Of a DNA stretch of 49,697 nucleotides, positions 41,014 to 48,787 are shown piece by piece; positions within the stretch are counted from its first letter, which is position 1, and each line of letters begins with the position of its first letter. A model generated the notes under the pieces. That model made no database searches. It saw nothing but the letters and a program-made list of their open reading frames with translations, and was not told the DNA's origin. The stretch covers positions 174,687 through 224,383 of the forward strand of contig NZ_JADWPD010000016.1 of the NCBI RefSeq assembly GCF_017308975.1, read 5' to 3'. Both the position numbers and the translations under genes were made by a program. Origin of the DNA: Amycolatopsis sp. MtRt-6 (GTDB lineage Bacteria > Actinomycetota > Actinomycetes > Mycobacteriales > Pseudonocardiaceae).

Positions 41014-41243
41014 CCAGGCGTGCAGCTGTGTCGACGCGATCTGCTTCGGACGGGGCCTCCGTCGTGCAGGCCGTCACCGTGATCATGGGCGTCGTCGTTG
41101 GACTCACCTTCCTCTTCGGCTTCGGCAACGTCCTCAACCTCGCACTGCTGCTCGCCCCGGCCGGCAGCCGGTGCTCGCCGAAGTCGAGGTCGAGATCATC
41201 GAGCTGGTCGATGGTCGCTTCAGGACCCGCCGGCGGGAGGTGA
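41010..41243 (+). CDS. truncated small membrane protein of mobile-element type
   Basis: A 77-aa frame. Residues ~18-50 (AVTVIMGVVVGLTFLFGFGN, then VLNLALLLAPAG) form one or two membrane helices; the rest is Ser/Arg-rich and looks frameshifted, since another frame downstream (VEIIELVDGRFRTRRREV) looks more protein-like. The N-terminus recalls SpdB/DUF2637-type plasmid-transfer membrane proteins. Its ATG overlaps the HTH stop (ATGA, 41010-41013). Probably a broken gene left from an integrative element. Confidence 0.4.
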   Translation: MTRRAAVSTRSASDGASVVQAVTVIMGVVVGLTFLFGFGNVLNLALLLAPAGSRCSPKSRSRSSSWSMVASGPAGGR

Positions 41244-41342
41244 CGGCAGGCCCGTGTAAGGAGCGTCGCCCCGGGTACCCTCCGCCGGAGACGATCGGAC
41301 GCGGCCGGATCTGTCGCCGTTGATCGTCGGGAGGGATCTGCC

Positions 41343-41798
41343 GTGCCAGTGACCTGGGCCGGAGACGACCAGGACGGCTGGCTTGTGCTGGACTTCGACA
41401 GCATCGGCCTGGACGACTTGGCGCCTGCCCGGCGCTGGGCCGAGGATCAGCTCGCCGACCTCGGTGAAGAGCACCGGATCGACACCATGCTGGTGGTCGC
41501 CGAACTGCTGGACAACGCTTTCCTGCACGTCGGCGGCCGGGTCCGGTTACGGCTGCGGCTGGACGCGGACCCGTGCGAAACCACGGTGGCCGTAGCGGAT
41601 GAGGGGGGCGGCATCGCACGGTTGCGTGATCCGGACAGCGAAGGCGGCCGCGGGCTGCTGCTGGTCGACCGGATCTGCTCGGCCTGGGGAGTCAGTCACC
41701 ACGACGACGGCAAGGTCGTGTGGGGCGTGCTCGGCTGCGCGAAGTCCGGCATCGCCTGTCCGGCGGCATCCTCCGGCAGCACCGGCGGGCCACCCTAG
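41343..41798 (+). CDS. RsbW-like ATP-binding anti-sigma protein
   Basis: A 151-aa HATPase_c domain protein of the anti-sigma/Ser-kinase type. N-box ELLDNAFLH (around residue 58), VADEGGG (G1 box) and GGRGLLLVDRICSAWGV (G2 region) are intact. Such proteins bind or phosphorylate STAS antagonists and sequester sigma factors. GTG 41343 follows GGGAGGG. The STAS protein at 9958-10332 or sigma factor at 42706-43263 are possible partners (inference). Confidence 0.88.
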   Translation: MPVTWAGDDQDGWLVLDFDSIGLDDLAPARRWAEDQLADLGEEHRIDTMLVVAELLDNAFLHVGGRVRLRLRLDADPCETTVAVADEGGGIARLRDPDSEGGRGLLLVDRICSAWGVSHHDDGKVVWGVLGCAKSGIACPAASSGSTGGPP

Positions 41799-42222
41799 CG
41801 GCGTGCACTTCCCTCGAGGCCGACGATCCTTGCGCAGGCTTGCGGTCCTTTGGTCCATTGCAGACGTCCACAGTGGAGCTTGTTCTGCGGACCGATGTAC
41901 GCGCCCCGGGCGTCCCTTTCCGACAACGAGGCCGACCGGCGGCCATCTGCCCCGTCCAGCCGCCCCACGCAGCGACAACTGGTGACTGTGTCCTCGTCAT
42001 CGGCCACGACCGGTCAGCTCGGTGAGCAGACCACCGGGTGGGCTCACGCTGGGTCTGGGGGCGAGCGGAAGACGTCGGCAATCCGGGCCCGGCGGCAACC
42101 GAAGAGACCAACCCCGTTTCCTCTTCCGAGGACTAGACTGCCCGTAACGCCCCAGACCCCGGCGATCCTGTTTCCCGTTGCCGGCCGCGTCAGCCGGCAA
42201 CCGAACCGGACGTGAGGACACG
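41799..42222. other. 424-bp intergenic region
   Basis: Open frames here lack third-position GC bias (about two thirds, against over 85% in real genes), so no gene is called. The only structure seen is the hairpin at 42177-42201 just before the next start. The region separates the ATPase gene from the membrane protein/sigma operon. Confidence 0.5.
42177..42201 (+). promoter_or_regulatory. 5' leader hairpin GTTGCCGGC/GCCGGCAAC
   Basis: A perfect 9-bp stem with a 7-base loop, ending 21 bases before the ATG of the membrane protein gene at 42223. It could be a terminator of upstream transcripts, an operator, or a leader structure affecting translation. Confidence 0.45.
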
Positions 42223-42687
42223 ATGGTGGGGCGCGTGGTGCTGGCCGGTCTGCTCGGTCCCGCTTGCGTCTTGACCACGATCGGTGCGCCGGCCCTGCCG
42301 CGGGTCGGCTGGCTGCTGCTCGGCGGCAGCGCCGGGCTGCTCGTGGCTTTCCTTGTCCCGTTGCTGGCGCGCGGCGACGCCGGGACGGCCGGGCCCGAGC
42401 CACCGGTGGGCCCGGCACCCGCCGCGGCCGAGCCGCCCGGGTCTTCGGTACCACCGCCCGTCCCGGTGGCCGGCATGGCGACCGAGGAGCTGTGCCTGGC
42501 GTGGCGGCGCAGCTACTTCCTCCTGCTCCTCGCCGCCGATCTGCAGGCGCGTCGGCTCGTCGTCGAGCGCCGGCAGGACTTCCTCGACGAAATCGAACGA
42601 CGGGACCGCAGCGGGTTCCTCCGCTGGCTGGCCGATGGCGCCCGGGCCGGCGGTGATCCCGCTCCGTACCTGACCACCCGGACCTGA
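42223..42687 (+). CDS. small membrane protein co-transcribed with sigma factor
   Basis: A 154-aa protein: two N-terminal hydrophobic segments (VVLAGLLGPACVLTTIGAP, GWLLLGGSAGLLVAFLVPLLA; residues ~5-50), a Pro/Ala-rich linker, and a C-terminal ~65-residue helical domain (MATEELCLAWRRSYFLLLLA, ARRLVVERRQDFLDEIERRD). ATG 42223 with AGGA upstream. The stop is 18 bases before the sigma factor start. It could anchor or regulate the sigma factor, but it lacks a zinc-type anti-sigma motif; the helical C-terminus occurs in other actinomycete proteins of unknown function. Confidence 0.7.
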   Translation: MVGRVVLAGLLGPACVLTTIGAPALPRVGWLLLGGSAGLLVAFLVPLLARGDAGTAGPEPPVGPAPAAAEPPGSSVPPPVPVAGMATEELCLAWRRSYFLLLLAADLQARRLVVERRQDFLDEIERRDRSGFLRWLADGARAGGDPAPYLTTRT

Positions 42688-42705
42688 CCGACCGAAAGGC
42701 TCATC

Positions 42706-43263
42706 ATGGCGATGGTCGACGGCGCGCTTCTCGCTTCGGCGATGTCAGGGGATCGCGCCGCGACCGAGGCGCTGCTGGGCTGGTTGCGCCCGGGCGTGCT
42801 GCGGTACTGCCAGGCGCGCCTGGGAAACCGGTGCTACCGCGACAGCGACGCGGACGACTGCGCGCAGGAGGTGCTGCTCGGCGTGCTCGGTGCGCTGCCG
42901 GGTTATCGCTACGGTGCTGCCCAGTTCATGAGCTTCGTCTACGGCGTCGCGTCGCACAAGGTCGTCGACGCTCACCGCCGCCGGGAAAGCGATGCGAGCC
43001 GCCCGGTTTCGCAGTTCGCCCCGCTGACTTCCGACCGGCCGGGGCCGTTGCGCCAAGTCGAACGGCTCGAGCTGTGTCAGCGGGTCGGCTTCCTGCTGGC
43101 CCTGTTGGGGCCGGAACAGCGCGATGTCGTGGTGCTGCGGGTCATGCTCGGCCTGTCCGCCCGGGAAACAGCTGCCGCGCTCGGCGTCGCCAGTTCGGGC
43201 GCGGTCCGCGTGAGCCAGCACCGCGCCCTCACCACGTTGCGCCGGCACCTTGCCGCACACTGA
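42706..43263 (+). CDS. sigma-70 family RNA polymerase sigma factor (ShbA-like)
   Basis: A 185-aa two-domain sigma factor. Region 2: DADDCAQEVLLGVLGALPGY, FMSFVYGVASHKVVDAHRRR. Region 4: LLALLGPEQRDVVVLRVMLG, LSARETAAALGVASSGAVRV, ending in SQHRALTTLRRHL. The sequence style (YCQARLGN, SHKVVDAHRRR) resembles ShbA, the Streptomyces factor that drives the principal sigma gene; equivalence is not certain because another copy may exist elsewhere. ATG 42706 with GAAAGG 7 bases upstream. Second gene of a two-gene operon. Confidence 0.87.
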   Translation: MAMVDGALLASAMSGDRAATEALLGWLRPGVLRYCQARLGNRCYRDSDADDCAQEVLLGVLGALPGYRYGAAQFMSFVYGVASHKVVDAHRRRESDASRPVSQFAPLTSDRPGPLRQVERLELCQRVGFLLALLGPEQRDVVVLRVMLGLSARETAAALGVASSGAVRVSQHRALTTLRRHLAAH

Positions 43264-43342
43264 TCCGGTGACGCGTTCGCCGGGTATCGAGCAGGACGTG
43301 CAGGCCCGTCACGGGCACGCGATTCGGCGCCCGGCGCGAGGG

Positions 43343-44113
43343 TCAGCTGCCGCTTGCGGAGGCGAGCGTCGCCCACACCACCTTTCCACCCGACCAGCGC
43401 CGGCTGCTTCCCCACGACGTCGCGGTTTGGGTGACGATCCGCAGGCCGATGCCCGGGTCGCGCAGGCCGGATCGCTCCAGAAGGCGTGCCGGACCGGAGT
43501 GCTCGTCGGCGACGGCGATGGTGAACAGGCCCCGGCGCAGATCGAGGCGGACGTCAGGTGCGGACCTGGTGTGCTGGAGCGTGTTGTCGACGAGCTCGCC
43601 CACGACCAGGAGCCCGTCGTAGGCCAGCTCGGGCACGCCCCAATCCGCGGTGCGCTCCCGGAGGAACGTGCGAGCGAGCTCCGGCGCGTCCTCGGTGCGG
43701 GGGAACTTCCGCTGGGCCCATCGGCGCGCGGGAATCTCCTGGCTGTTTTCGGCGGTCTCGACGTCGTCACAGACCGCAACAAGGCGGTCGGTGCCGTGGC
43801 CGTGGAAGGCGTGCAGATGCACCCGCTGACGGGTGACCAGGGTGAACGGGATGCCGGGCCAGTGCCCGATCCGGCGGGCGACCAGGGGGAAGACGGTGGC
43901 GGGGGACAGTGCGTCGATGACCAGCCCGTCGACGTCGGCGATCAGCCCGGGCGGACCGTCGGCGGCCACCTTCAGCAGGCCGTCACGCAGAAACCGGTAA
44001 CCGGAGAGGTCGAGCTCCCCGGTGACGGTGACCAGGGTGCTGGCGAGCCGGGCAGCAGGCGCCAGGGTGATGCCGCCGGCGATCACGGCACCGGTTCGGC
44101 GGCGCGCCCCCAC
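43343..44113 (-). CDS. STAS-like/HATPase fusion protein, copy 2
   Basis: A 256-aa protein. The N-terminal ~115 residues resemble a STAS domain (LVTVTGELDLSGYRFLRDGL, LIADVDGLVI) without the DS[ST]G phospho-loop. The C-terminal ~125 residues are an RsbW-like HATPase: VVGELVDNTLQHT, VADEHSGPA, GIGLRIVTQTATSWG. It joins an antagonist-like and an anti-sigma-like module in one chain. GTG 44113 starts 9 bases after the homologous upstream gene, with GGAAG close to the start. Probably one of a tandem pair of partner-switching regulators. Confidence 0.85.
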   Translation of the reverse strand: MGARRRTGAVIAGGITLAPAARLASTLVTVTGELDLSGYRFLRDGLLKVAADGPPGLIADVDGLVIDALSPATVFPLVARRIGHWPGIPFTLVTRQRVHLHAFHGHGTDRLVAVCDDVETAENSQEIPARRWAQRKFPRTEDAPELARTFLRERTADWGVPELAYDGLLVVGELVDNTLQHTRSAPDVRLDLRRGLFTIAVADEHSGPARLLERSGLRDPGIGLRIVTQTATSWGSSRRWSGGKVVWATLASASGS

Positions 44114-44122
44114 CGCTTCCGA

Positions 44123-44923
44123 TCACCTGTCACGGTGGCGCCGCCGTACCGGCCCGGACGCTCGGGGATCGGGCACTTCGGCGATCGGGTGTCCCCGCCG
44201 GTTCGGCAGCAGGACGGCCCAGACGACCTTGCCGCTGCCCCAAGACGGGCTGCATCCCCAGCGGTGTGCGGTCTGGGCGACCAGCCGGAGTCCGAGACCG
44301 TTCTCTTTGGGGCGCTCGCGCAGGACGGCCTGTCGCGGGTCGTCGTCGGCGACCGAGATCGTGAAAGTGTCCGGGCGCAGTTCGAGCCGCAGCCGGGGGT
44401 GCGATGTCGTGTGCAGGATCGCGTTCTCCACCAGCTCGGTCGCGACCATAAGGGCATCGTCGACGTGCTCGCGCACGTTCCACTGCGCGCAGGTCCGGCC
44501 GACGAACGCCCGGGCGGTCGCGGAGGCGTGCGGCGACGCGGCCAGCAGCTGCGCCGCCCGCAGGCGGGACGGGCGCTCGCGTGCCTGTTCGGCCGCGAGG
44601 ACGTCGGCGTGGACCGGCAGATTCGCTCCGCGCGTCGCCAGCTGGGCCACGTGATCCGCGCGGTCGGTGACCACCGCGAACGGAAGCCCGGGCCAGTCGC
44701 CGATTCGCAGCGCGATGACGGTGAACACACTCATGAGGTTGTCGTCGTCGACGTCGAGACCGTGGATGTCGGCGATGACGCTCTCCGGCGCGTCCGTGGC
44801 CAGCTTGAGCACACCGTCGCGCAGCTCCCGATAGCCGGCCTCGGTCAAGGCGCCGGTCAAGGTCGCCACGGTCGACTCCGCCCGGTAGTGCGGCACCAGG
44901 TGCAACCCGGTTTCACCGGTCAT
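44123..44923 (-). CDS. STAS-like/HATPase fusion protein, copy 1
   Basis: A 266-aa homologue of the next gene. STAS-like part at 1-115 (STVATLTGALTEAGYRELRD, VIADIHGLDVDDDNLMSVFT), where acidic residues fill the phospho-loop; HATPase part at 130-245 (VATELVENAILHT, VADDDPRQA, NGLGLRLVAQTAHRWG). An Arg-rich tail ends the protein. ATG 44923 overlaps the stop of the small upstream gene (ATGA), with GAGG 7 bases before it. The acidic loop might mimic a phosphorylated antagonist (inference). Confidence 0.87.
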   Translation of the reverse strand: MTGETGLHLVPHYRAESTVATLTGALTEAGYRELRDGVLKLATDAPESVIADIHGLDVDDDNLMSVFTVIALRIGDWPGLPFAVVTDRADHVAQLATRGANLPVHADVLAAEQARERPSRLRAAQLLAASPHASATARAFVGRTCAQWNVREHVDDALMVATELVENAILHTTSHPRLRLELRPDTFTISVADDDPRQAVLRERPKENGLGLRLVAQTAHRWGCSPSWGSGKVVWAVLLPNRRGHPIAEVPDPRASGPVRRRHRDR

Positions 44924-45129
44924 GTACTTGCCTCACTCCCGCGACACCGGCCGCGGTCATCGGCCGGGACCGATGGTCTCGCCGACACGCCGTCGGCGGC
45001 TTCCAGGCCGAGCGCGGCGAGCAGCGAAGCGCAATCTTCGGCGTCGCTTGCGGCTGAGGCGACCAGCCGGGCACTGCGATACCGCTGTTCGGGCGTGAGC
45101 GCCATGGCGCCGGTCTCTTCGGGTGGCAT
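44920..45129 (-). CDS. small protein coupled to STAS/HATPase operon
   Basis: A 69-aa protein, with helix LTPEQRYRSARLVASAASDA followed by EDCASLLAALGLE, a pattern common in short actinomycete proteins of unknown role. ATG 45129 has GAGG 9 bases upstream; ATG 45105 (61 aa) is possible. The stop overlaps the STAS/HATPase ATG (44920-44923), so it is co-translated and may be a small modulator of that pathway. Confidence 0.65.
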   Translation of the reverse strand: MPPEETGAMALTPEQRYRSARLVASAASDAEDCASLLAALGLEAADGVSARPSVPADDRGRCRGSEAST

Positions 45130-45222
45130 CGCGACGCGCCTCATCGGTCTGGCAACAGACGCTGGGGCGCCGGTACCCCTGGATTCGCGGTGGTCATCAG
45201 TCGCCACCACGAACGGGTGCGT

Positions 45223-45369
45223 TCACCGGATCTTCTCGGGGATCTCTTCGAGCGTCCGCAGCAACCGGATCGCCAGTGTGCGGGCTTCTTCGGCGGACAG
45301 CGGCGAATTCTCCTTCACCGTGTTCTCGACGAGGTTCACTCGCTGCTCGTAACGGGTCACGGAGTCCAT
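45223..45369 (-). CDS. 48-aa helical small protein
   Basis: A 48-aa protein: YEQRVNLVENTVKENSPLSA, AEEARTLAIRLLRTLEEIP, a two-helix sequence resembling short actinomycete families such as DUF6307 (match from memory). ATG 45369 has AAGAAGG 7 bases upstream, a clear ribosome-binding site, whereas the longer frame to 45423 has none. It lies 93 bases upstream of the STAS/HATPase operon on the same strand. Confidence 0.65.
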   Translation of the reverse strand: MDSVTRYEQRVNLVENTVKENSPLSAEEARTLAIRLLRTLEEIPEKIR

Positions 45370-45460
45370 GTCTGACCTTCTTTTCTCTTGATGACATCCG
45401 GTGGTGGGGATGTCCGGCTCCATCGGATCGGGGAGAGCACTTTGTCCCGAAGGACCGATG

Positions 45461-45673
45461 TCACCGCCGGGTGCGGCCGGACGGGTCGTACGCCCGCTTG
45501 CCGGGCGCAGCAGACCGGCGATGCGGGAAGCGTTCGGCCTCGTCTCCGGAAGCGGGGGCCGGGGTGTACACGGGCTGGCGGAACAAGCTCCCGTAGCGGC
45601 TGTCCTGGGGTGTGGTGAGCGTTCCGGGGCGGGGTTGTTCCGCGATGGGATGGCTGAACAACGAGCTGTCCAT
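45461..45673 (-). CDS. 70-aa hypothetical protein of unusual composition
   Basis: A 70-aa frame starting MDSSLFSHPIAEQPRPG and ending SGRTRR; rich in Pro, Ser, Arg and Tyr, no Cys, no membrane helix. About 84% of third codon positions are G or C, so it is probably coding. No good ribosome-binding site precedes ATG 45673; AAAGGA lies upstream of CTG/ATC codons in frame, which would add about seven residues. It could be a disordered peptide or a peptide precursor; no maturation enzyme is nearby. Confidence 0.4.
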   Translation of the reverse strand: MDSSLFSHPIAEQPRPGTLTTPQDSRYGSLFRQPVYTPAPASGDEAERFPHRRSAAPGKRAYDPSGRTRR

Positions 45674-45989
45674 GGTGGGAGTACTGATCAGGAAATCCTT
45701 TCGGGTACGCCGCCGGAGGGCGGCGTCGGAAGTGCAAGCGGCGGGCCGGGCCGCGGAACAGGTCACCGAGCGACGTGCCCGGGCTTCAGCGCGGCCGTAG
45801 TTCGGCGAGGGTGGCTTTCGGGTCCGACGGCACGTCGGTGCTCCCGTCCCCGGCCGCTGGCAGCGCCGGATTGGGGCCGAGGACGGCGCAGGTTCGACCA
45901 CTTGCGCGCGAAATGCTCTCGGTCAACACCCAGCGTACACGACGGCTGCGCCGGGTGTGTTAAGACTGGGTTCTAGCAAAGGGGCCCTC
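45674..45989. other. 316-bp intergenic promoter region
   Basis: Separates the minus-strand small-protein/STAS-HATPase run from the plus-strand dehydrogenase gene. No frame with coding bias. The last 60 bases (around GTTAAGACTGGGTTCTAGC, 45958-45976) are AT-richer and likely carry the plus-strand promoter. Confidence 0.45.
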
Positions 45990-47165
45990 GTGGACCAGCT
46001 CAGTCTCGGCGTCGTCGCGCACTCTCGGAAAGAGAACGAACGGCGGTTGCCGATCCACCCGCACCACCTCGACCGGATCGACGCCGATCTCCGGGACCGC
46101 ATCTACCTCGAACACGGCTACGGCGAACCTTTCGGCGTGCCCGACGAGCAGCTCGCGCGCGCGGTCGCGGGGCTGCGCACGCGCGAGCAGCTCATCGCCG
46201 AGTCCGACGTGGTCCTGCTGGCCAAACCGCTGACGGACGACGTCGCTGAACTGCGGCCCGGCCAGGTGCTGTGGGGCTGGCCGCACTGCGTGCAGGACGC
46301 CGAGCTGACCCAGCTGGCCATCGACCGGCGGCTGACCGTGATCGCGTTCGAAGCCATGAACCACTGGCGGCGCGACGGCTCGTTCGGGCTGCACGTCTTC
46401 CACAAGAACAACGAACTGGCCGGCTACTGCTCGGTCCTGCACGCGCTGCAGCTGATCGGTTCGACCGGGGACTACGGCCGCCGGCTGCGGGCGGTGGTGA
46501 TCGGCTTCGGCGCGACCGCCCGCGGCGCGGTGACCGCGCTGAACGCCCACGGCATCCACGACGTCGAAGTCCTCACGGCCCGCGGTCTCAGCGCGGTCGC
46601 CTCGCCGATCCACTCCGCGACGATGGTCCACTTCGACCACGACAAGAACCACCCCGGCGACCCCCGGCGCAGCCACGCGCACACCGACCGCGGCCGGGTG
46701 CCGCTGGCCGGCTTCCTCGCCGAGCACGACATCGTCGTCAACTGCGTGCTCCAGGACACCGACGCGCCGCTGACCTTCCTCATCGAGGACGACCTCGCCG
46801 CGTTCGCCCCGGGCAGCCTGATCGTCGACGTCTCCTGTGACGAAGGCATGGGCTTCAGCTGGGCGCGGCCCACCACGTTCGCCCGGCCGGCCTTTCCGGT
46901 CGGCCACGGCGTCACCTACTACGCCGTCGACCACAGTCCCTCCTACCTGTGGAACTCGGCGACCTGGGAGATCAGCGAAGCGCTGCTGCCGCACCTGCGG
47001 ACAGTCCTTTCCGGACAGTCCACTTGGGAGGAGACCGAAACGGTGGGACGGGCCGTCGAGATCCGGGACGGTACGATCCGCAACCCCGCGATCCTCTCTT
47101 TCCAGAAGCGCGCCACGGAATACCCGCACACGCTGCGGCTCAAGGCACCGGAACCGTCCACCTGA
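45990..47165 (+). CDS. N5-(carboxyethyl)ornithine synthase / alanine dehydrogenase-like oxidoreductase
   Basis: A 391-aa NAD(P)-dependent enzyme of the alanine dehydrogenase/saccharopine dehydrogenase group. SRKENERRLPIHPHHLD is the N-terminal substrate signature, FEAMNHWRRDGSFGLHVFHK and AVVIGFGATARGAVTALNAHG (Rossmann) follow, and CDEGMGFSWARPTTFA with YYAVDHSPSYLWNSATWEIS close the active site. This layout fits carboxyethylornithine synthase, which condenses pyruvate with ornithine; a related opine or imino-acid role is possible. GTG 45990 follows AAGGGG. It converges with the sensor kinase gene, overlapping by 26 bases. Confidence 0.85.
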   Translation: MDQLSLGVVAHSRKENERRLPIHPHHLDRIDADLRDRIYLEHGYGEPFGVPDEQLARAVAGLRTREQLIAESDVVLLAKPLTDDVAELRPGQVLWGWPHCVQDAELTQLAIDRRLTVIAFEAMNHWRRDGSFGLHVFHKNNELAGYCSVLHALQLIGSTGDYGRRLRAVVIGFGATARGAVTALNAHGIHDVEVLTARGLSAVASPIHSATMVHFDHDKNHPGDPRRSHAHTDRGRVPLAGFLAEHDIVVNCVLQDTDAPLTFLIEDDLAAFAPGSLIVDVSCDEGMGFSWARPTTFARPAFPVGHGVTYYAVDHSPSYLWNSATWEISEALLPHLRTVLSGQSTWEETETVGRAVEIRDGTIRNPAILSFQKRATEYPHTLRLKAPEPST

Positions 47166-48618
47166 GACAGGTGCCACCGTCGGCGGGGCGTTCGAGCCGC
47201 AACGACCCGCCCGCTTCCGCGGCACGCTGCTCGAGGTTGCGCAGCCCGCTGCGGGCCACGGCTTCCGGCATCCCGATCCCGGTGTCGGAAACCTCGACGA
47301 CCAGGTCTTCGTCCAGGGATACGGTGACCGCCAGCTCCGCCGCACGCGCGTGCCGCAGGACGTTGCTGACCGCTTCGCGCACCACCGCCTCGGCGTGTTC
47401 GGCCAGCCCGGCGGGCACCCGGTCGAACGCTCCCGACAGCCGGACCGTCGTGTGGATGGCGGAGTCGGCGCATCCGTCGGTGATCGCGTTCTGCAGGCGC
47501 GCCCGCAGGCCACGACCGGCTCCCGGCCGGCTGTGCAGGGCGAAGATCGCGCTGCGGATCTCTTCGATGACGTCCTGGAGCTGGTCGATGTGCTGGGTGA
47601 GCCGGGCGGTGACCGCGGGTGAGTCCGTCCGGCGGCGGGTGCCCTCGATGCCCATGCCGACCGCGAACAGCCGCTGGATGACGTGGTCGTGCAGGTCGCG
47701 GGCGATCCGGTCCCGGTCCACCGCCACGTCCAGCTCGCGGCGGGCGGCCTGGCTTTCGGCGTCCCGCAGCGCCAGCGCGGCCTGGTCGGCGAAGGCGGAT
47801 ACGAGCTGCAGTTCGTGCTCGTCGAACAGCGCCGCGCCGGGAGCGCGGACCGCCACGAGCACGCCCGCGGTGGACTCGCCGGAGCGCAACCGCACCACCA
47901 GCGCCGGCCCGAGGTCCATGCCCAGGCCGTAGGCCAGGTTCGGCACGCTGCGCGGGACGTGGTCGCGCAGCACCGCGCCGGAGGTCGATCCGTCGAGCGG
48001 GATCCGGCGGCCGGTCAGCGCCTCGGCGTCGGGGCCGGCGCACACCGTGACGGCCAGCGCCCCACCCGGCGACACGGGCAGCGCGATGAGGGCGTCGTCG
48101 GCGCCGGTCAGCTCGGCCGCCCGGGTCGCCACCAGGCGCAACACCTCGTGGACGTCGGTGCCGCCGAGGAGTTCGGCGGAGATCTCCCCGGTGGCTTCCA
48201 GCCACCGCTGCCTGCTCCGGCTCTCCTCGTAGAGCCGTGCGTTGTCCACGGCGATCCCGGCCGCCGCCGCCAGCGCGTCGATCGCCCGTTCGTCGTCGGC
48301 GGTGAACGGCCGCTCGCCGCCGAGGCACAGCCGGCCGAGGACCGCGCCCCGGACCAGGAGCGGGACGTCGAGAACGGCCGGCACCGGGGTGACGTCGTCG
48401 GCGCCGGTCGCGTCGTCGACGCCCGTGGCGGCGAACCCGGTGGTCCGGCCGTTCTCGTCGAGCAGGGTCAGCGCGCCGCAGCGGGCGCCGATCAGGCCGG
48501 TGGCGGCGGTGACGATCCGGTGCAGCGTGGTCTCGAGCTCCAGACCGGCGGAGAAGGCGAGGACGGCCGCGGGCAGCGCGTCCATCCGGTCCCGGCCCGA
48601 CGTCGTTTCCGCGGGCAT
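47140..48618 (-). CDS. DevS/DosS-type GAF sensor histidine kinase
   Basis: A 492-aa soluble sensor kinase with two GAF domains (about 20-155 and 170-310), a HisKA_3 dimerisation helix with DRIARDLHDHVIQRLFAVG, and an HATPase_c domain (EAVSNVLRHARAAELAV, VSDTGIGMPE, SGLRNLEQRAAEAGGSL). The layout and H-box match the DevS/DosS hypoxia/NO sensors, which use heme in GAF1; heme binding here is not proven. No response regulator lies in the window. The start is ATG 48618 with a weak ribosome-binding site; a long upstream extension is out of register with family proteins. Divergent from an Acg-type gene. Confidence 0.9.
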   Translation of the reverse strand: MPAETTSGRDRMDALPAAVLAFSAGLELETTLHRIVTAATGLIGARCGALTLLDENGRTTGFAATGVDDATGADDVTPVPAVLDVPLLVRGAVLGRLCLGGERPFTADDERAIDALAAAAGIAVDNARLYEESRSRQRWLEATGEISAELLGGTDVHEVLRLVATRAAELTGADDALIALPVSPGGALAVTVCAGPDAEALTGRRIPLDGSTSGAVLRDHVPRSVPNLAYGLGMDLGPALVVRLRSGESTAGVLVAVRAPGAALFDEHELQLVSAFADQAALALRDAESQAARRELDVAVDRDRIARDLHDHVIQRLFAVGMGIEGTRRRTDSPAVTARLTQHIDQLQDVIEEIRSAIFALHSRPGAGRGLRARLQNAITDGCADSAIHTTVRLSGAFDRVPAGLAEHAEAVVREAVSNVLRHARAAELAVTVSLDEDLVVEVSDTGIGMPEAVARSGLRNLEQRAAEAGGSLRLERPADGGTCLRWTVPVP

Positions 48619-48653
48619 GCCACCACAGTGGCACGGCGGTGCGGCCCGTGGCG

Positions 48654-48668
48654 GGTTCCGGGGGAACC
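48654..48668. promoter_or_regulatory. palindrome GGTTCC-GGG-GGAACC, divergent operator candidate
   Basis: Perfect 6-base arms (48654-48659, 48663-48668) with a 3-base spacer, in the 169-base gap between the DevS-like kinase gene and the Acg-like gene, 36 bases before the kinase start. A DevR/DosR-type response regulator is the natural candidate, although the sequence is not the mycobacterial DosR box. Confidence 0.5.
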
Positions 48669-48787
48669 GAACCACGTTCGCAACCGGCGACCTTCGCCCG
48701 GCCACGGGTGCCGTTCGGCCCTTGGCCCGCGCCGGAGCCCGGCGGACGGTGAGGGACAGCCATGATTCCAGGAGTTCGGAGCCGTCC

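Noticed and set aside
41799..42222. Several open frames in the gap after the RsbW-like gene
   Set aside because: Third-position GC is about two thirds, well below true genes here, and there is no start signal.
43250..45352. 700-codon plus-strand frame opposite the STAS-HATPase genes
   Set aside because: Antisense shadow; the minus strand shows intact HATPase boxes and start/stop overlap.
45461..45673. Calling the 70-aa frame a RiPP precursor
   Set aside because: No Cys/Ser/Thr core with known leader, and no maturation enzyme or transporter nearby; left as hypothetical.
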